From Schizophyllum amplum (taxonomy: Eukaryota > Basidiomycota > Agaricomycetes > Agaricales > Schizophyllaceae), in the NCBI GenBank assembly GCA_007026445.1, contig VDMD01000102.1, forward strand, positions 18,525 through 82,524: a DNA stretch of 64,000 nucleotides. Reading direction: 5' to 3'. Of this stretch, positions 28,201 through 38,884 are shown in pieces. A program made the position numbers and the translations under genes. Every line of letters starts with the position of its first letter. The first letter of the stretch is position 1. The notes under the pieces were generated by a model. That model was not told the origin of the DNA. It ran no database searches and saw nothing but the letters and a program-made list of their open reading frames with translations.

Positions 28201-28900
28201 GCGCATGGAGGATTGGTTTGAGGGTCTACCAGGGCTGTCAGTAAGCGCGCTTCTGAGTGGATAGCACACATACCGACTCGTCTAAATCGCACTCCTTGAA
28301 CGTGAGCTTGCGCAGTCCCCATTCAACCGTGAACACGTCCGACAGAATGCTCGCCGTCGTCAGCGTCATCTGCACACCAGAAAAGTCCACTGCACGCGGA
28401 TGCGTGGGGGTTGCGTTCTGCGCAGCGTCAGCAAGTGAAGTAGTCTCATACGCGGCACGCACCTTGAATGCCGTCGTGATGGCAGGGTCCGGGGACTCGT
28501 CGCAGCCCTCGCAACACTCGCGATAAAAGCTCTCGACTTTGTCCAGCGTCCACCACTCCTCGTTGTCGGGCCCGGAGCTGCTCCCCCGCAGCACCCGCTT
28601 TCGCCGCTCAGCTTCGCGGTCCTCGATTGCCCGCTTCTCCTCCTTGAGCGTCGGGGTCGACGGCGGGTTCAGCGACGAAATAGGGTACACCACCGCTATC
28701 TCAGGCAGGATAAAGTGCGCGCGCTTAAGCGGCCGTGCATCGTCCCCCGAACCCGTAGTATTCTGGTTCGGCAGGAATCTGGTGATGCGCGAGAACAGCG
28801 ACTGCTGGGGAGGCGGAGGGCGCTTGAGAATGGATTTCCCTGGGATGGGGATCGTGTTCGCCGACGAGGAGGGTGATGGTCTGGGGGAAAGTGTAGCCAT
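25210..28900 (-). CDS. PPP1R37-like leucine-rich-repeat protein (RNI-like)
   Basis: A large multi-exon protein. The start at 28900 gives MATLSPRPSPSSSANTIPIP (an in-frame upstream Met at 28990 is possible). A basic segment ends in ARPLKRAHFILPEIAVVYPI, and the acidic/basic helix LKEEKRAIEDREAERRKRVL follows. LRR or RNI-type units run from about 28420 to 26690, for example LRKLTFKECDLDES, MQFLDLSQNPLEKKSIEYIV, LVSLRLDDCSLRHASLETLG, LRTLDLKGNDLR, LKVLNLSENKLDVQCLISVA and HLDLTMNNLDIAGVMALSSG. A Pro-rich insert (about 27790-27500) splits the repeats. The C-terminal third is disordered and acidic. The unit LSSGLKANHIMRCLDLNIPP closely resembles the end of the PPP1R37 repeat domain, and KRAHF sits where an RVxF-type phosphatase-1 docking motif would be, though its second position is not the usual Val/Ile. 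Regulation of protein phosphatase 1 is therefore inferred, not shown. Confidence 0.7.
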
Positions 28901-30561
28901 GAAGTCTTCCCGACGTCGTTCAGCACATCCGCGGCGCGGTCGTCGACTCGAATCCGGCAGACAATGAGCCAAATATTTGGTCAAAGCCACGCGACCGTGC
29001 GAAGTTACTGTTGAGACTCAGAGTCAGAGTTGACTGCCTGCAATCGCTACTGGCGCGAAGACGATGTTCGATCTTAGAGAGCCGTGCTACGGGATCTTGT
29101 GGCTATTGCAAAGTTTCCTATTTACAGCAGCACTAACATCATTCAATATCCACTGAAGTATGCCAACCTGACACAGAGTTGACTTTGTGGATCCGTACCT
29201 AGCCCGTATCTCATGACTGTCTTCTATGTCACTGGTCCAGAGGTGAAAAGCCGAACAGACAAGCCCAGTTCGTCTCTTCGCTGCTTCGCGCAAAGGTGTA
29301 TTTGTTTACGGTAATAGTCACTTCTCCCACCACTTTTGCAGAAGGGCTGGCTCATCTGTAGAGCATCAAACTAAGTATCCCCCTTGCTTGTCCCGGGTTG
29401 CGCAGGATATTCTTGCCCTTGTCCTCCACGTCCTGACGGCGTGTAGCAAACGTTGTCGGCAAAACAACGACGTTGTCCGTGCCAGGCTGAGGCCTCACAG
29501 CTGCGCACACGATGTAGAAGGTCACAGCTTCGTCAGCGCCAGTCGTTCTGTATCATCCGACTTGAGCATATGGGACAACAATAAATCTTTGATCTGGAGA
29601 GCCGCCCTCGCGAGACAAGGATTTACACTGACAGAAACAGCCTGCTGCTTGAAAGTCAGTACCCGGCCATGACACAGAATAACGTGCTCTCACATGTTTC
29701 GCAACACGCCGAAGAAGCTGCAGGCTTCCCGAGTTGACTGTGACACAGCAAGGAAGAAGGTCCGTCAATGGTCTAATTTAACCGTCATGATCGCGCCGCG
29801 CCATGGGCGCCCACGCGGGCAGCAGGCAGGCAGTCGAGCGCGTCCATGAAGTTCGGAGGACCCGTGCGCGTGAATCCCGATGATTCGTAGGCTTGAAGTT
29901 AGTTTGAAGACCGACAGATTATAGCATCCACCACTGTTGTCGACGTAGACTTCTAGAGAAGTCATGGTCAACCGCTTCGTAGTCTTTTGCTGATTCCTGA
30001 GGAGTGTCAGGGCCATGTGATGTGGCAGGATTCAGACATAGTGATACTGCAGATGTGAGCACGGTTCACGTTGCAGTTGAACGTGGGCGGCTCAGCAAAC
30101 TGTCTCTCTGAGTCTTTGCCTTCCTCCCAATGAGCCTCACGCCCGGATCGAACGTCGGAGAAAGGGGCGGAGATAAATCATACGGCACTTGAAGGAACAA
30201 TAGTGGTCAGTGAATGCCAACACTTCCGGCACCGGGGTTGAGAGTTAGAAGCCAATGATACGCGGTCACCGCTGGTCATGCGTGCTGCTTGACCTTGGGA
30301 ACATCATGCTCGACGCCGCCGGACGTAAGTTACGAAGCTGAAAGTCGAACTGTGGGAATCGAAGGACGGCTCGGCCGCGCGGCGCGAAGACCGGGTTCCC
30401 AAAGCAGAAATATGACGTCGGCCCTGACATCGCCGCGGAACGGGACCCACGTGGCAAAACATATTTTGCCGAAAAGAGAATTGCTCTGCTCGTCATTCCG
30501 GCCGACGACCTCGCGCTTTGTTCTCTTCTCTCGTCGTTGTTCCCCCCGACGCCTAAACACA
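28901..30561. other. Divergent intergenic region between the LRR gene and NADH dehydrogenase
   Basis: A 1.66-kb gap between divergent genes. A minus-strand piece at about 29780-29960 reads VYVDNSGG and, after a possible intron, SSGFTRTGPPNFMDALDCLP and then a stop. It looks protein-like but has no recognisable family or complete structure. Otherwise only promoter sequence. Confidence 0.35.
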
Positions 30562-32851
30562 ATGGCGCTCGTCCGCCAGGGACAGGGTACGCCGCACACC
30601 CAATAGCCATATACGTACTAACAGTTGGCCAGCCCTTACCCGCGCTTTCACGCATTCTAGACCTTCGAGAACTCTTCATGTGAAGAACGCTGCCCTTCTT
30701 CCCCACAGAGTCGCCGCACGGCACGTGTCGACGGAGCCGACTGTGAGTCCCAGGCTTATAGGCTAGGAGCGGGACGCTGACGCGAGACAGGCCGGAGGGG
30801 ACAGCGCGCTGCCTCCTCCCCCACCGCCGCCAAAGGCGTCGCGGTGGAGTCGGTTCCTTATGATTCTCGGCCGCACGACGCTCGCTACGATTGTGGTCGC
30901 CGGGGGCACGTTCTGGTACGTCACCCAGAAGAACCGTCACCCGGGCAAGCAGCTCCCCCTCGACTCGACGAAGAAGACGGTCGTCGTGATCGGCAGCGGC
31001 TGGGGGGCAACAAGCTGGCTCCGGAACGTCGACAACACCGAGTTCAACGTCGTGCGTGCGCTCTGCTCAATACTACCGTTCTTCGCTGACCGGGGTCGTC
31101 AAGATTGTCATCAGCCCGAAGAACTATTTCCTCTTCACGCCCTTGCTTCCCAGTGTGGCTGTCGGCACGCTCAGCCCGCGCTCCATCCTGCAGCCCACGC
31201 GCTTCGTGACGCGCCATAAGCCGCGCCAAGTGCAGGTCATCGAGGCGGAGGCTACGGACGTCGACGTGAGTCGTCACGATGGACTTATCTGCACCGCCTA
31301 ACACCCTCGCCAGCCCGTCAACAAGACGGTCACGTTCGCCGACAACACGCCCATCAAGGGCGCCGTCTCCGCGACCACCATCCCTTACGACTACCTCGTG
31401 TACGCGCCCGGCGCCGAAGTGCAGACCTTCAACATCCCCGGCATCAAGGAGAAGGCTTGCTTCATGAAGGAGCTCGGCGACGCCGAGCGCCTGCAGGACC
31501 GCTTCATGGACTGCCTCGAGTCTGCGGCCTTCCCCGGCCAGTCAGACGCCGAGATCGACCGCCTCCTGCACGTTGTCGTTGTCGGCGGCGGTCCCACTGG
31601 CATCGAGGTCGCCGGCGAGTTCCACGACTTCCTCGAGGACGACCTGAAAGCGTGGTACCCTGAGCTCGCGCAGCACATCCGCATCACGCTCGTCGAGGCG
31701 CTGCCCAGCGTTCTGCCCATGTTCTCGAAGCAGCTGATCGACTTCACGGAGACGTCGTTCAAGGAGAGCAAGATCGACATCATGACGAAGACGATGGTGA
31801 AGGAGGTCAAGGACGAGAGCGTGGTGCTGCAGATGCCCGACAAAAGCATCGTTGAGGTGCCGTGTGGCGTCGTTGTGTGGGCGGCGGGCAACCGCCAACG
31901 CGCGATCACCATGAACCTCATGAAGAAGCTCGGCGCGGAGCAGGACAACCGTCGCGGGCTGCTCGTGGATGGTAAGTCGGCAGCTGTCGATCTCTGCCTT
32001 TTATTTCTAACGCAACGGACAGACTACATGCAGGTCAAGGGTTCCGGCGGCAGCATCTATGCCATTGGCGACGTCACCGCCACCTCGTACGCGCCGACCG
32101 CGCAGGTCGCGTCGCAAGAGGGTGCCTACCTTGCCCGTGTGTTCTCGCAGATGGGCAAGAAGGACGCGCTAGAGCGTCGTTTGGCGGATATGCGCACTGA
32201 AGAGGCGAAGGCCCTTGGTGAGTAGCTTTTGCCCTTCCCAATCTCATCTGCGTCGATCTGTTTGCTGCTCACTTATACCTGTCCCGCGCGTCCACAATGA
32301 TCCTGCTCGTCCGTGACCACCCCGCTGACGAACCCTTAGGCACCCCTGAGGCCGCGAAGGCGCATTCCGAGGAGATTGAGAGTGTCTCTTCCGCCTTGCA
32401 GAAGGTCAAGATTCGGCCCTTCAGCTACTCGCACCAGGGCTCGCTCGCGTACATCGGCTCCGAGAAGGCCATTGCGGATTTGCCCTTCATGAACGGGAAT
32501 GTGCGTGTTGATTTACTGGTGTGGTCTTCTGTTTTTCTGGCTGATGAGCGTCCGCCTCTAGATTGCTTCCGGTGGTGTCGCGACGTATCTGTTCTGGCGC
32601 AGCGCGTACCTAACTACTCTATTTTCGCTGCGCAACCGCACGCTGGTGGCGGTTGACTGGATGCGGACGAAGGTCTTTGGCCGGTGAGTGTTCAGTTTGT
32701 TATCCCGTTATTGGCCTGGCGTTATCCATCGGTGTCATATGCTTCTTGTCTTATACTCCCTCACGTCCTTGCTTCACGAAATCGTCGTCGTTTGGTGTGG
32801 CTCGGTGTATCCATTGCTGACTCTTTTTCCAGCGACGTCAGCAGGGAGTGA
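30562..32851 (+). CDS. Type-II (alternative, rotenone-insensitive) NADH:ubiquinone oxidoreductase, mitochondrial
   Basis: Single-subunit FAD enzyme of the inner mitochondrial membrane that passes electrons from NADH to ubiquinone without pumping protons. Exon 1 (30562-30586) joins exon 2 to give MALVRQGQALTRAFTHSRPS, an Arg/Ser-rich presequence. A single membrane-like segment follows (LATIVVAGGTFWYV, about 30880). The FAD-binding fold is VVVIGSGWGATSW at about 30980, then IVISPKNYFLFTPLLPSVAV. The NADH-binding fold is HVVVVGGGPTGIEVAGEF at about 31570, then GVVVWAAGNRQR at about 31865 and SIYAIGDVTATSYAPTAQVA at about 32055. The C-terminus is GSLAYIGSEKAIADLPF, GGVATYLFWRSAYLTTLFSL and DWMRTKVFGRDVSRE, the last few residues coming from a final tiny exon (stop at 32849-32851). 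No EF-hand insert is present. The membrane segment after the presequence suggests an external-facing NDE type rather than NDI, but that cannot be settled from sequence alone. Confidence 0.92.
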
Positions 32852-33154
32852 GCGCGCGTCGGTGCTCAGAGCGGGTAGGGCGTGTCAGAGCATGGCCAGC
32901 GCTGGGGTATGATCTGGCGGGCTTGGGGCTGGGTACGCGCGTTTGCTCGGGTGCGAGCTTGCGCGACGGACGGGTGTTGAGGGCAGGTACCTGGATGTCC
33001 GTCAGATATTCGGGATACCCTCTGTTACGGCTCATAGACTTATTCATACTGTTCGCATATTATAGACCTAGCCGATTGAGTAGAGTTTGCCCAATTTGTT
33101 GTATCGCGATGCATATGGCAGCCTGGCCGAGCCTGATGCGGCTGACCGATGTTA

Positions 33155-33548
33155 TAAGAGCCTGTTCAGCTGCGCCGCCAACCCGAGGTTGAGCTCGAGT
33201 TTGAGTTGAGTTTGAGCTGAGTCTCGCTGGGTTTCCTGTTTGGGCTGCCCTCGGGAATCCCCGCGATTGCCTTGGTTTACACCTTTTCGCAGATCCTGCG
33301 ATTCTGTAGTTGAGAAAAAATTCCAGACCTCGGCATGTGTGACTCAGGCAGTGTGCACGTCAATGAAGGCTGCTTTTGTGCTGTGAATTGTGCTCTACAC
33401 CGAAAGGAAAGCATATCTATTGACACGCGAGCGATTCGGCAGACAACGGTCCGACGAGCCCAAACAGGAAACCCAGCGAGACTCAACTCAAACTCAACTC
33501 AAACTCGAGCTCAACCTCGGGTTGGCGGCGCAGCTGAACAGGCTCTTA
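33155..33548. mobile_element. 394-bp foldback element with 92-bp terminal inverted repeats and TTA target duplication
   Basis: The left arm 33155-33246 and right arm 33457-33548 are inverted copies that differ at one base by eye. The termini begin TAAGAGCCTGTTCAGC. TTA flanks both ends directly (33152-33154 and 33549-33551), as expected for a three-base target-site duplication of the PIF/Harbinger type. The arms contain a gagttt/gagttg short repeat. The 210-bp centre has no coding capacity, so the element would be non-autonomous. The superfamily assignment rests on target length only. Confidence 0.85.
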
Positions 33549-33629
33549 TTATGTCCAGTCCGTCCTGAGTCCGTCTGTAAGTCTGAAGGATGTGTCGGCG
33601 GCGGCATGGGCCAAGGCTTGCTGACAATA

Positions 33630-33768
33630 GGGACTCTCACAGTAGGTTTGGTAGCGAGTTTCATTGGGGTTTCATTAGAGGTTCGGTGAGGATTTGGCCC
33701 TGGTTTTTCACCAAACCGACTATGGAACTCGAATGAAACCTTCACCGAACCGCTACTGTGAGAGTCCC
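33630..33768. mobile_element. 139-bp MITE with TA target duplication (Tc1/mariner-like)
   Basis: The ends are GGGACTCTCACAGTA at 33630-33644 and its exact complement at 33754-33768, flanked by TA on both sides (33628-33629 and 33769-33770). The interior continues as an imperfect inverted repeat (GGTTTCATT and CGGTTCGGTGA on one arm, complements on the other), so the whole element can fold into a hairpin. There is no coding capacity. Confidence 0.8.
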
Positions 33769-34028
33769 TAATATCGGCGCGAGCTCGCCGCCCATAGCCA
33801 CTGCGAACAGCTGTGTACCTCTCGGCTTACTGAAATGCTCTCGTTGTACGTAAGTACATGGTGGCGGCCCGCCAGGTGAACATTTCGGAAGATATCGTTG
33901 GACATCATCATCTTTGAAAGAGGGGGTCACTGTCTACTGCGCTTGTGTCTCTTTGTATCATTAGATCTTTGTACATTTACTTCGTTGCCGTGCATATAAT
34001 TGTTGTTGTTAACAGCGTGTCTTCTGAA

Positions 34029-35135
34029 TTAGTATGTAGGTGCTGTCTTCAAGGCCTCCGCCGTCTCTCTAATCATCTTAAGCGCCCACTCCTCGTCCTG
34101 CTTATCCCGCCTCTTCGCAGTCAGCGCCAGCAGCGCGAAGAACAGCGTGTACCACAGCCTCTTCGTCTTCTGCCTCGGGAAGACAATGAGCGCGCCCTTG
34201 TACCCCTCCATGAATGCCTCCCCCGGCCCAGGCGGCATGAACATGCCCTCCAGCAGCGGGTCGCCGAATACCGCGTGGCAGAGCGCGAGCGCTGGCGGCA
34301 GCACAATCGGCACCTCCACCTCACCTGTCGTATCCTCCTGCACGTATATCATGTCCTGGCATCCCGTGAGCGTCACGAGCGCCGGCACCTCCGCGTCGTC
34401 GAAGAGGTAGAAGCCGATGGCGCGGCAGAGGGCGGCGCGGATATCCTCTAATGGCACGGCGTCCGCGTGTGCAGGCGGCAGATGGTGCAAGATATCTTCT
34501 AGCAGCCCGGTGAAGGTCTCCTGCCAGCTATGCGCCGTGTCCGATGGGGCACCGCTAAACGCTGCAGCGAGTGCGCTAGACGCGAACCCTGGAAGAGGGG
34601 CGGCAGCGGGCGCTGGGTCGGCCACGGCAGGGAGCCCGAACCAGTCATTCTGCACGTTCTGGTGCAGCTGCGCGAAGGCTTGGCCAAGCTTCAAATTGAC
34701 CATAGCCCGCTGTCGTTCATCGAGGGCGGCGTTCGCGAGTGGCACAGGCTTCCGTATTGGCTGGGGCGCGGTGAGCATGTAACGATGCGTATCGCAGTCG
34801 CCGAGGACGAGGTCGGGAATAGGCATCGAGGTGTGCGTGCGAATACGTTCAGCGAGGTGCGCGATGACCTCGAAGCTATGAGGCGGTATTCCCGGGACTT
34901 CGCTAGGAGGTTCGGCATCGACTGCTGGACCGTCAGGAGTGGAGATGGTGAGGAAGGATGTGGATGGTGGATCGAGCGTCAGTATGTATGTAGTGTAACC
35001 GTTCCGGATGACGGGGTGAGCCACTTCCGAGGAAATAACTGTATGCTTCGGATGGTGTTCATGAACAACCAGCTTCATGTGTTCGAGTGCGAAAGTGGAT
35101 AGCGAGCCATCTTGTGTTGCCGCGGGAGCGGCCAT
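34029..35135 (-). CDS. Unidentified 368-residue protein, possibly phosphotransferase-like
   Basis: A single-exon gene with a clean frame from MAAPAATQDGSLSTFALEHM (35135) to the stop at 34029. The N-terminal half contains HSFEVIAHLAERIRTHTSMP and LKLGQAFAQLHQNVQNDWFG, which resembles the helix before the catalytic loop of aminoglycoside-phosphotransferase-like kinases (LGxxLAxLH). The expected HxD catalytic motif is not visible; CQDMIYVQEDTTGEV stands in the approximate place. The C-terminus (MEGYKGALIVFPRQKTKRLW, then LFFALLALTAKRRDKQDEEW) is hydrophobic then basic. The gene is intron-free, unlike its neighbours. It could be a degenerate member of the kinase-like fold or an unrelated lineage-specific protein; no function is assigned. 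Confidence 0.6.
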   Translation of the reverse strand: MAAPAATQDGSLSTFALEHMKLVVHEHHPKHTVISSEVAHPVIRNGYTTYILTLDPPSTSFLTISTPDGPAVDAEPPSEVPGIPPHSFEVIAHLAERIRTHTSMPIPDLVLGDCDTHRYMLTAPQPIRKPVPLANAALDERQRAMVNLKLGQAFAQLHQNVQNDWFGLPAVADPAPAAAPLPGFASSALAAAFSGAPSDTAHSWQETFTGLLEDILHHLPPAHADAVPLEDIRAALCRAIGFYLFDDAEVPALVTLTGCQDMIYVQEDTTGEVEVPIVLPPALALCHAVFGDPLLEGMFMPPGPGEAFMEGYKGALIVFPRQKTKRLWYTLFFALLALTAKRRDKQDEEWALKMIRETAEALKTAPTY

Positions 35136-35669
35136 CTTCGCTGTCGTCGAGGTGCAACTGCGATGAGAGCGGGAATGTCACTTTATACCACGGCAACCAA
35201 TACCAGAGGCGGACACTTGTAGGAGGTTTGGCTTGAGAAGTGTGATCAGTTTGGTTCCGAGAACAGCTGATAAGGATGGCGTGGGACTAAATCGGCGATT
35301 TCCGGGTTCAATTACGGTGGCGCGCAAGAGGTCCTCAACGCTGCGGGCTGCCTGCCATCAAACTGCCACACCCGTATATGGACTAACAAGTAGCTCTTCT
35401 AATATCGTCTACAATAAGGGCGTCGAAGTGAGCGACTGTATACTAAAGAATGGAAGTCGGCGCGTCTTGTATCTACCGGAGTTCGAAGTAATATACGAGT
35501 CCAAGTCGTACAAAAAGATGGGATTCGGGGTACGCAGAGGTGGCAACACGAAGGTGAAAGGAGTCAGGACAGGTAAGTCGAGGCGATACTACGTCAAACG
35601 TCCGGGAGAGTACACAAAACATGTCGACAGTAGACAGCGCAAACAGAAAACAGAACGTAGCTCAAGAGA
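35136..35669. other. Intergenic; nothing recognised
   Basis: Between two minus-strand genes. It should hold the promoter of the 34029-35135 gene. A plus-strand open frame at 35233-35676 has composition unlike its neighbours and no family resemblance. Confidence 0.4.
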
Positions 35670-38044
35670 TCACTGAGGACCGAGCGCCAAGGCGTTCACA
35701 AGGCTCTGCACGAACCCGCTGAGACCAGGACCCAGGCCATCCACCTCTACCGTCCCGACTTGCAACAGTCCCCCGAGACCCAGAGCTGTAAGCAGATGGG
35801 TCAGGTCGATGAGAATCTGGCCGCCATCCGCGGTCGTCGTCGGGACTTGACCACCAGATGCGGGGCCACTCGGCGGTGGGGTGGTGATGGGGTGAGACTC
35901 GACATGGCCGAGCGTCGCGTCGAGCAGAACGACCAACTGAGCGACGAGGTTGTTGACCTCCGCGGTGAAGCAACCGCATGAGGTACCCGCGCTGTCGAGG
36001 CCGAGAACAGCGTGGGTGAGATCGTTGAGGTAGACCACCAGGTCCGTGAGCGTCTTCGAAGCCAGCAGATTGGCAGTCTCGTCCAGGACGGCGTTGACGA
36101 GATCCCGGTTGGTCTCCGGCTGCGAGCCGCCGAGCTGCAGGACGATCTGAACAATGGCCGTGATGTTGGCCAACACGTCCGGGTCTACGGTAGCTGTGGC
36201 GTTGGCATCAACGACAGACGGACTGCTGGGTGAAGAAGGGGCTCCCGAGGGGGCGCCCGCCACAGGTCCCAGACTGAGAGCGTCTACGAGACCTTGTACC
36301 AGCATGCTCAAGCCCGGACCGAGTCCATCAATCTCGATGGTCCCAGTCTTCAGTAGACCGCCAAGGCCGAGCTTCCCCAGAAGGTTGTTGAGATCAATGA
36401 AGATCTGCCCACCATCGGGCATCATGGTCGGCGACGGGTTGGAAGGCGAAGTACCAGCAGGAGGAGGCGAGGTTATCGGGTTCTGCGCCATCGAGCCGAG
36501 AAGGATGTTAACGTCGACGATGATCTGGGTGGTGAGATCAAGAAGACCGCTGCCGGCGTCGCACGCCGTGAGGCCAGCAAGAAGAGCGTTCAGCTGGTCG
36601 ACCAAGTTGTTCGTCGCGGCAACGAGGCTAGAGACCGTTGGCGAGCCAAGGAGAGCACCGGTCGTCTGCAGCGTGGCAGCGACGAGTGCGTTGACGTCGT
36701 CCGTGAGACCACCACCTGCAGAAGGGGACGCGCCGACTCCAGCGGGTGCAGAAGGGTCGGCAACAGTGCCCGTGGTAGTCGACGGAGCGCTGGCAGCATC
36801 ACCGAGCTGAATGACAAGGTTGACCACGGCGGAGATCTGATCGGCAATGGAAGCATCCACATTGGCGACAGCGTCGACCTTGTTCTTGGAAATGGTTGAT
36901 TGAATTAAAAGAGGAATGGACTCGGAAATACGCGTACTCACATCACCCAAGAGGTCAAGGCCCAGCAGCTGACGCTTCACATTGACGGAGACACACCGGC
37001 TGGCGTCCTCCGAAGGAACGAACGAGGCCTTGCAGCGATTGACGACGCACTTGGACGCCACACATCCGACCTCGATCACGTTCGGCAAAGCAGAGCAGTC
37101 AACACCAGAGGCCTGCGGGCTTGAGACAAGGAATCCATGGGGCGTCATGCATCCACCGCCTTCGGTTTGTTAGCATACAATTCATGGCATAAACGCATCC
37201 ACTCACAGCTATCCAACGTGGCGGTCGTGTCGATACACTCAAAGTCGTGGCCACCCTCGCGCCCAGCAATGCCGCAAACATTCTGGCGAGATCCGCAGGT
37301 GCTGCGTGCCTGCTCGTACGTGGTGACCCGGCTCGACAAACGTCGCTTCTTCGGACGCGACAATGAGCCTGAAGGACATCCCTGCCCAAGACCGTCAGTA
37401 TCGCGCAGGTGGCATGTATGCGCCACAAATGACAGAAACGTAGCGGTAGACGTGAAAAAGAACGACATACCGCAGGAGGACAGCACTGGTTGCCGTTCTT
37501 CACGTAGCCGGGGTCGCAGACGATGCCACAGGGATCCTCTGTGCTGCAAGCGCGCTGAGCGTGAGGAGGGACAACAGGGCAGTTCGCGCGCGTCGGGTCG
37601 GTGTTGATCTAGACGGAGATGAGACGGAGGATGTAGTCTAGACGTTGTGAGTACGCGCCAGCAAGTCCAAGATAGCCCTGATAGGTCCGTTCAAAATGCT
37701 GGACAGGACGGTCGCATCCACGTAGGTCGACAGGAAGATGTCAAGGTCCTAAAATCTGGTCAGAAAGGCGCATATATGCACATGAAATGTACACTTACAT
37801 CGATACAGAGACAGATTTCGCCGGTAAGATTGGGTATCTCGACAAGCGGCGCGAGGGCTTCGACGATGACGCGGGCATCGACGTTCACGCAAACGTCGAT
37901 GAGGTCGCGGTTGTCAAGGGTCCGCGGAATGGAGTGTTGGCGGGCGGCGACGATACGCGAGGTCTTGCTCTTGGAAAGGGCGGCTGCACCGGGCGAAAAG
38001 AAGAGCAGAGATGCAAGGAACGTGGGCGCGAGTGAGAATCGCAT
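35670..38044 (-). CDS. Secreted PriA/CPL1-domain protein with a duplicated C-terminal domain
   Basis: Predicted extracellular or cell-wall protein. The start at 38044 gives a signal peptide, MRFSLAPTFLASLLFFSPGA. A short exon (DIFLSTYVDATVLSSILNGP) follows, then the Cys-rich part: CSTEDPCGIVCDPGYVKNGN with QCCPPA, CPSGSLSRPKKRRLSSR, ARSTCGSRQNVCGIAGREGG, and the CPL1-like domain HDFECIDTTATLDSCGGC, SALPNVIEVGCVASKCVVNR, SFVPSEDASRCV (about 37310-36990). After it come two related segments of about 180-200 residues (36875-36264 and 36209-35676). Each has amphipathic VxxLVxxLxxLL helices, an ITTPPP/ITSPPP linker, a DGGQI(F/L)IDL motif and GLGPGLS near its end. The stop is at 35670-35672. PriA-like genes are known from fruiting-body development in Lentinula; this gene's role is unknown. 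A TATA-like TTTATAAGC lies about 100 bp upstream. Confidence 0.85.
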
Positions 38045-38884
38045 TTTGGCGAGGTCCGACGAAGGCGCCGAGCGACGACGGGGGAGAAAGAAAGAACGAT
38101 GGTGGGTGGGGAAGGAAAAGGCGCACTGTCGAAGGCAGCGAGCTTATAAACACGGCCGGAAGGAGCAAACTCACTTCGACATCGAAAAAACAATGTACAA
38201 CACCTGCCAACGGCTCCGCTTTCCGCGCTTCGGCGCGTCGTATCTCCGTGCGACGTGCACAATCAGGTGTTAACGGGTTGCTCTGTGGGTTACTTGATTC
38301 CCTGTACATCGCACATCGCAACGTCGCAATGTCGCGTCAGCGGCGTGATAGTGCAAGTGGGCCTCAAAGGTCGAGAGAGTCTGTGATTTTGAGAGTCAGC
38401 TGCAGCAAATAACGCACAAAGAAATGCAATCCTTCGTGACCGTAAATAGAAAACGTGACCGCGTTTGCTTCCATCCGTGCTCGATCGACATCCGCGTCAC
38501 TAAAAGTAGTAGCCGAACAAGGTCGCCTACTATAACCGAATAAGGTGTCGATAACGATGTGAGACGCTCGTTCAACGACGCCGCCATAGAAAAAAGTACT
38601 CTCAAATGCTATCCGCGCAGGACTGATAGCGAGAAGCACTTTGCATACTCTGTTCCTTCAAGAGAGACCGCGTATGCCGCTCCTCAGCGAAGTCCACTGC
38701 TCTACAAGAAGAGCGTCTGCCGTCAACATATACCGGGCTCCTCGGCGTAGCTCGCCTGGAATTTGCTGAGAAGTCGGAAGTTTGAGAGGACAGGACGCAT
38801 ATGCATTCAAAGAACTGATAGAAGAGACCTGTAATGAATGTTGAATTGACGGGGACGAGCACCAGCCGAGTAGATGCGCGCACC
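38045..38884. other. Promoter of the PriA-like gene and 3' flank of MED8
   Basis: A TATA-like box at about 38144-38153 (minus strand) serves the PriA-like gene. Nothing else was recognised in this stretch. Confidence 0.5.

Larger units (their letters stand above)
32852..34028. other. Intergenic region containing two inverted-repeat elements
   Basis: No gene is visible. The region holds a 394-bp and a 139-bp hairpin-forming element 81 bp apart, described separately. Confidence 0.7.

Noticed and set aside
29765..30016. Small minus-strand gene ending in a Pro/Ala-rich segment
   Set aside because: It looks protein-like over about 40 codons after a possible intron, but there is no family match, no upstream exon and no supporting signals.
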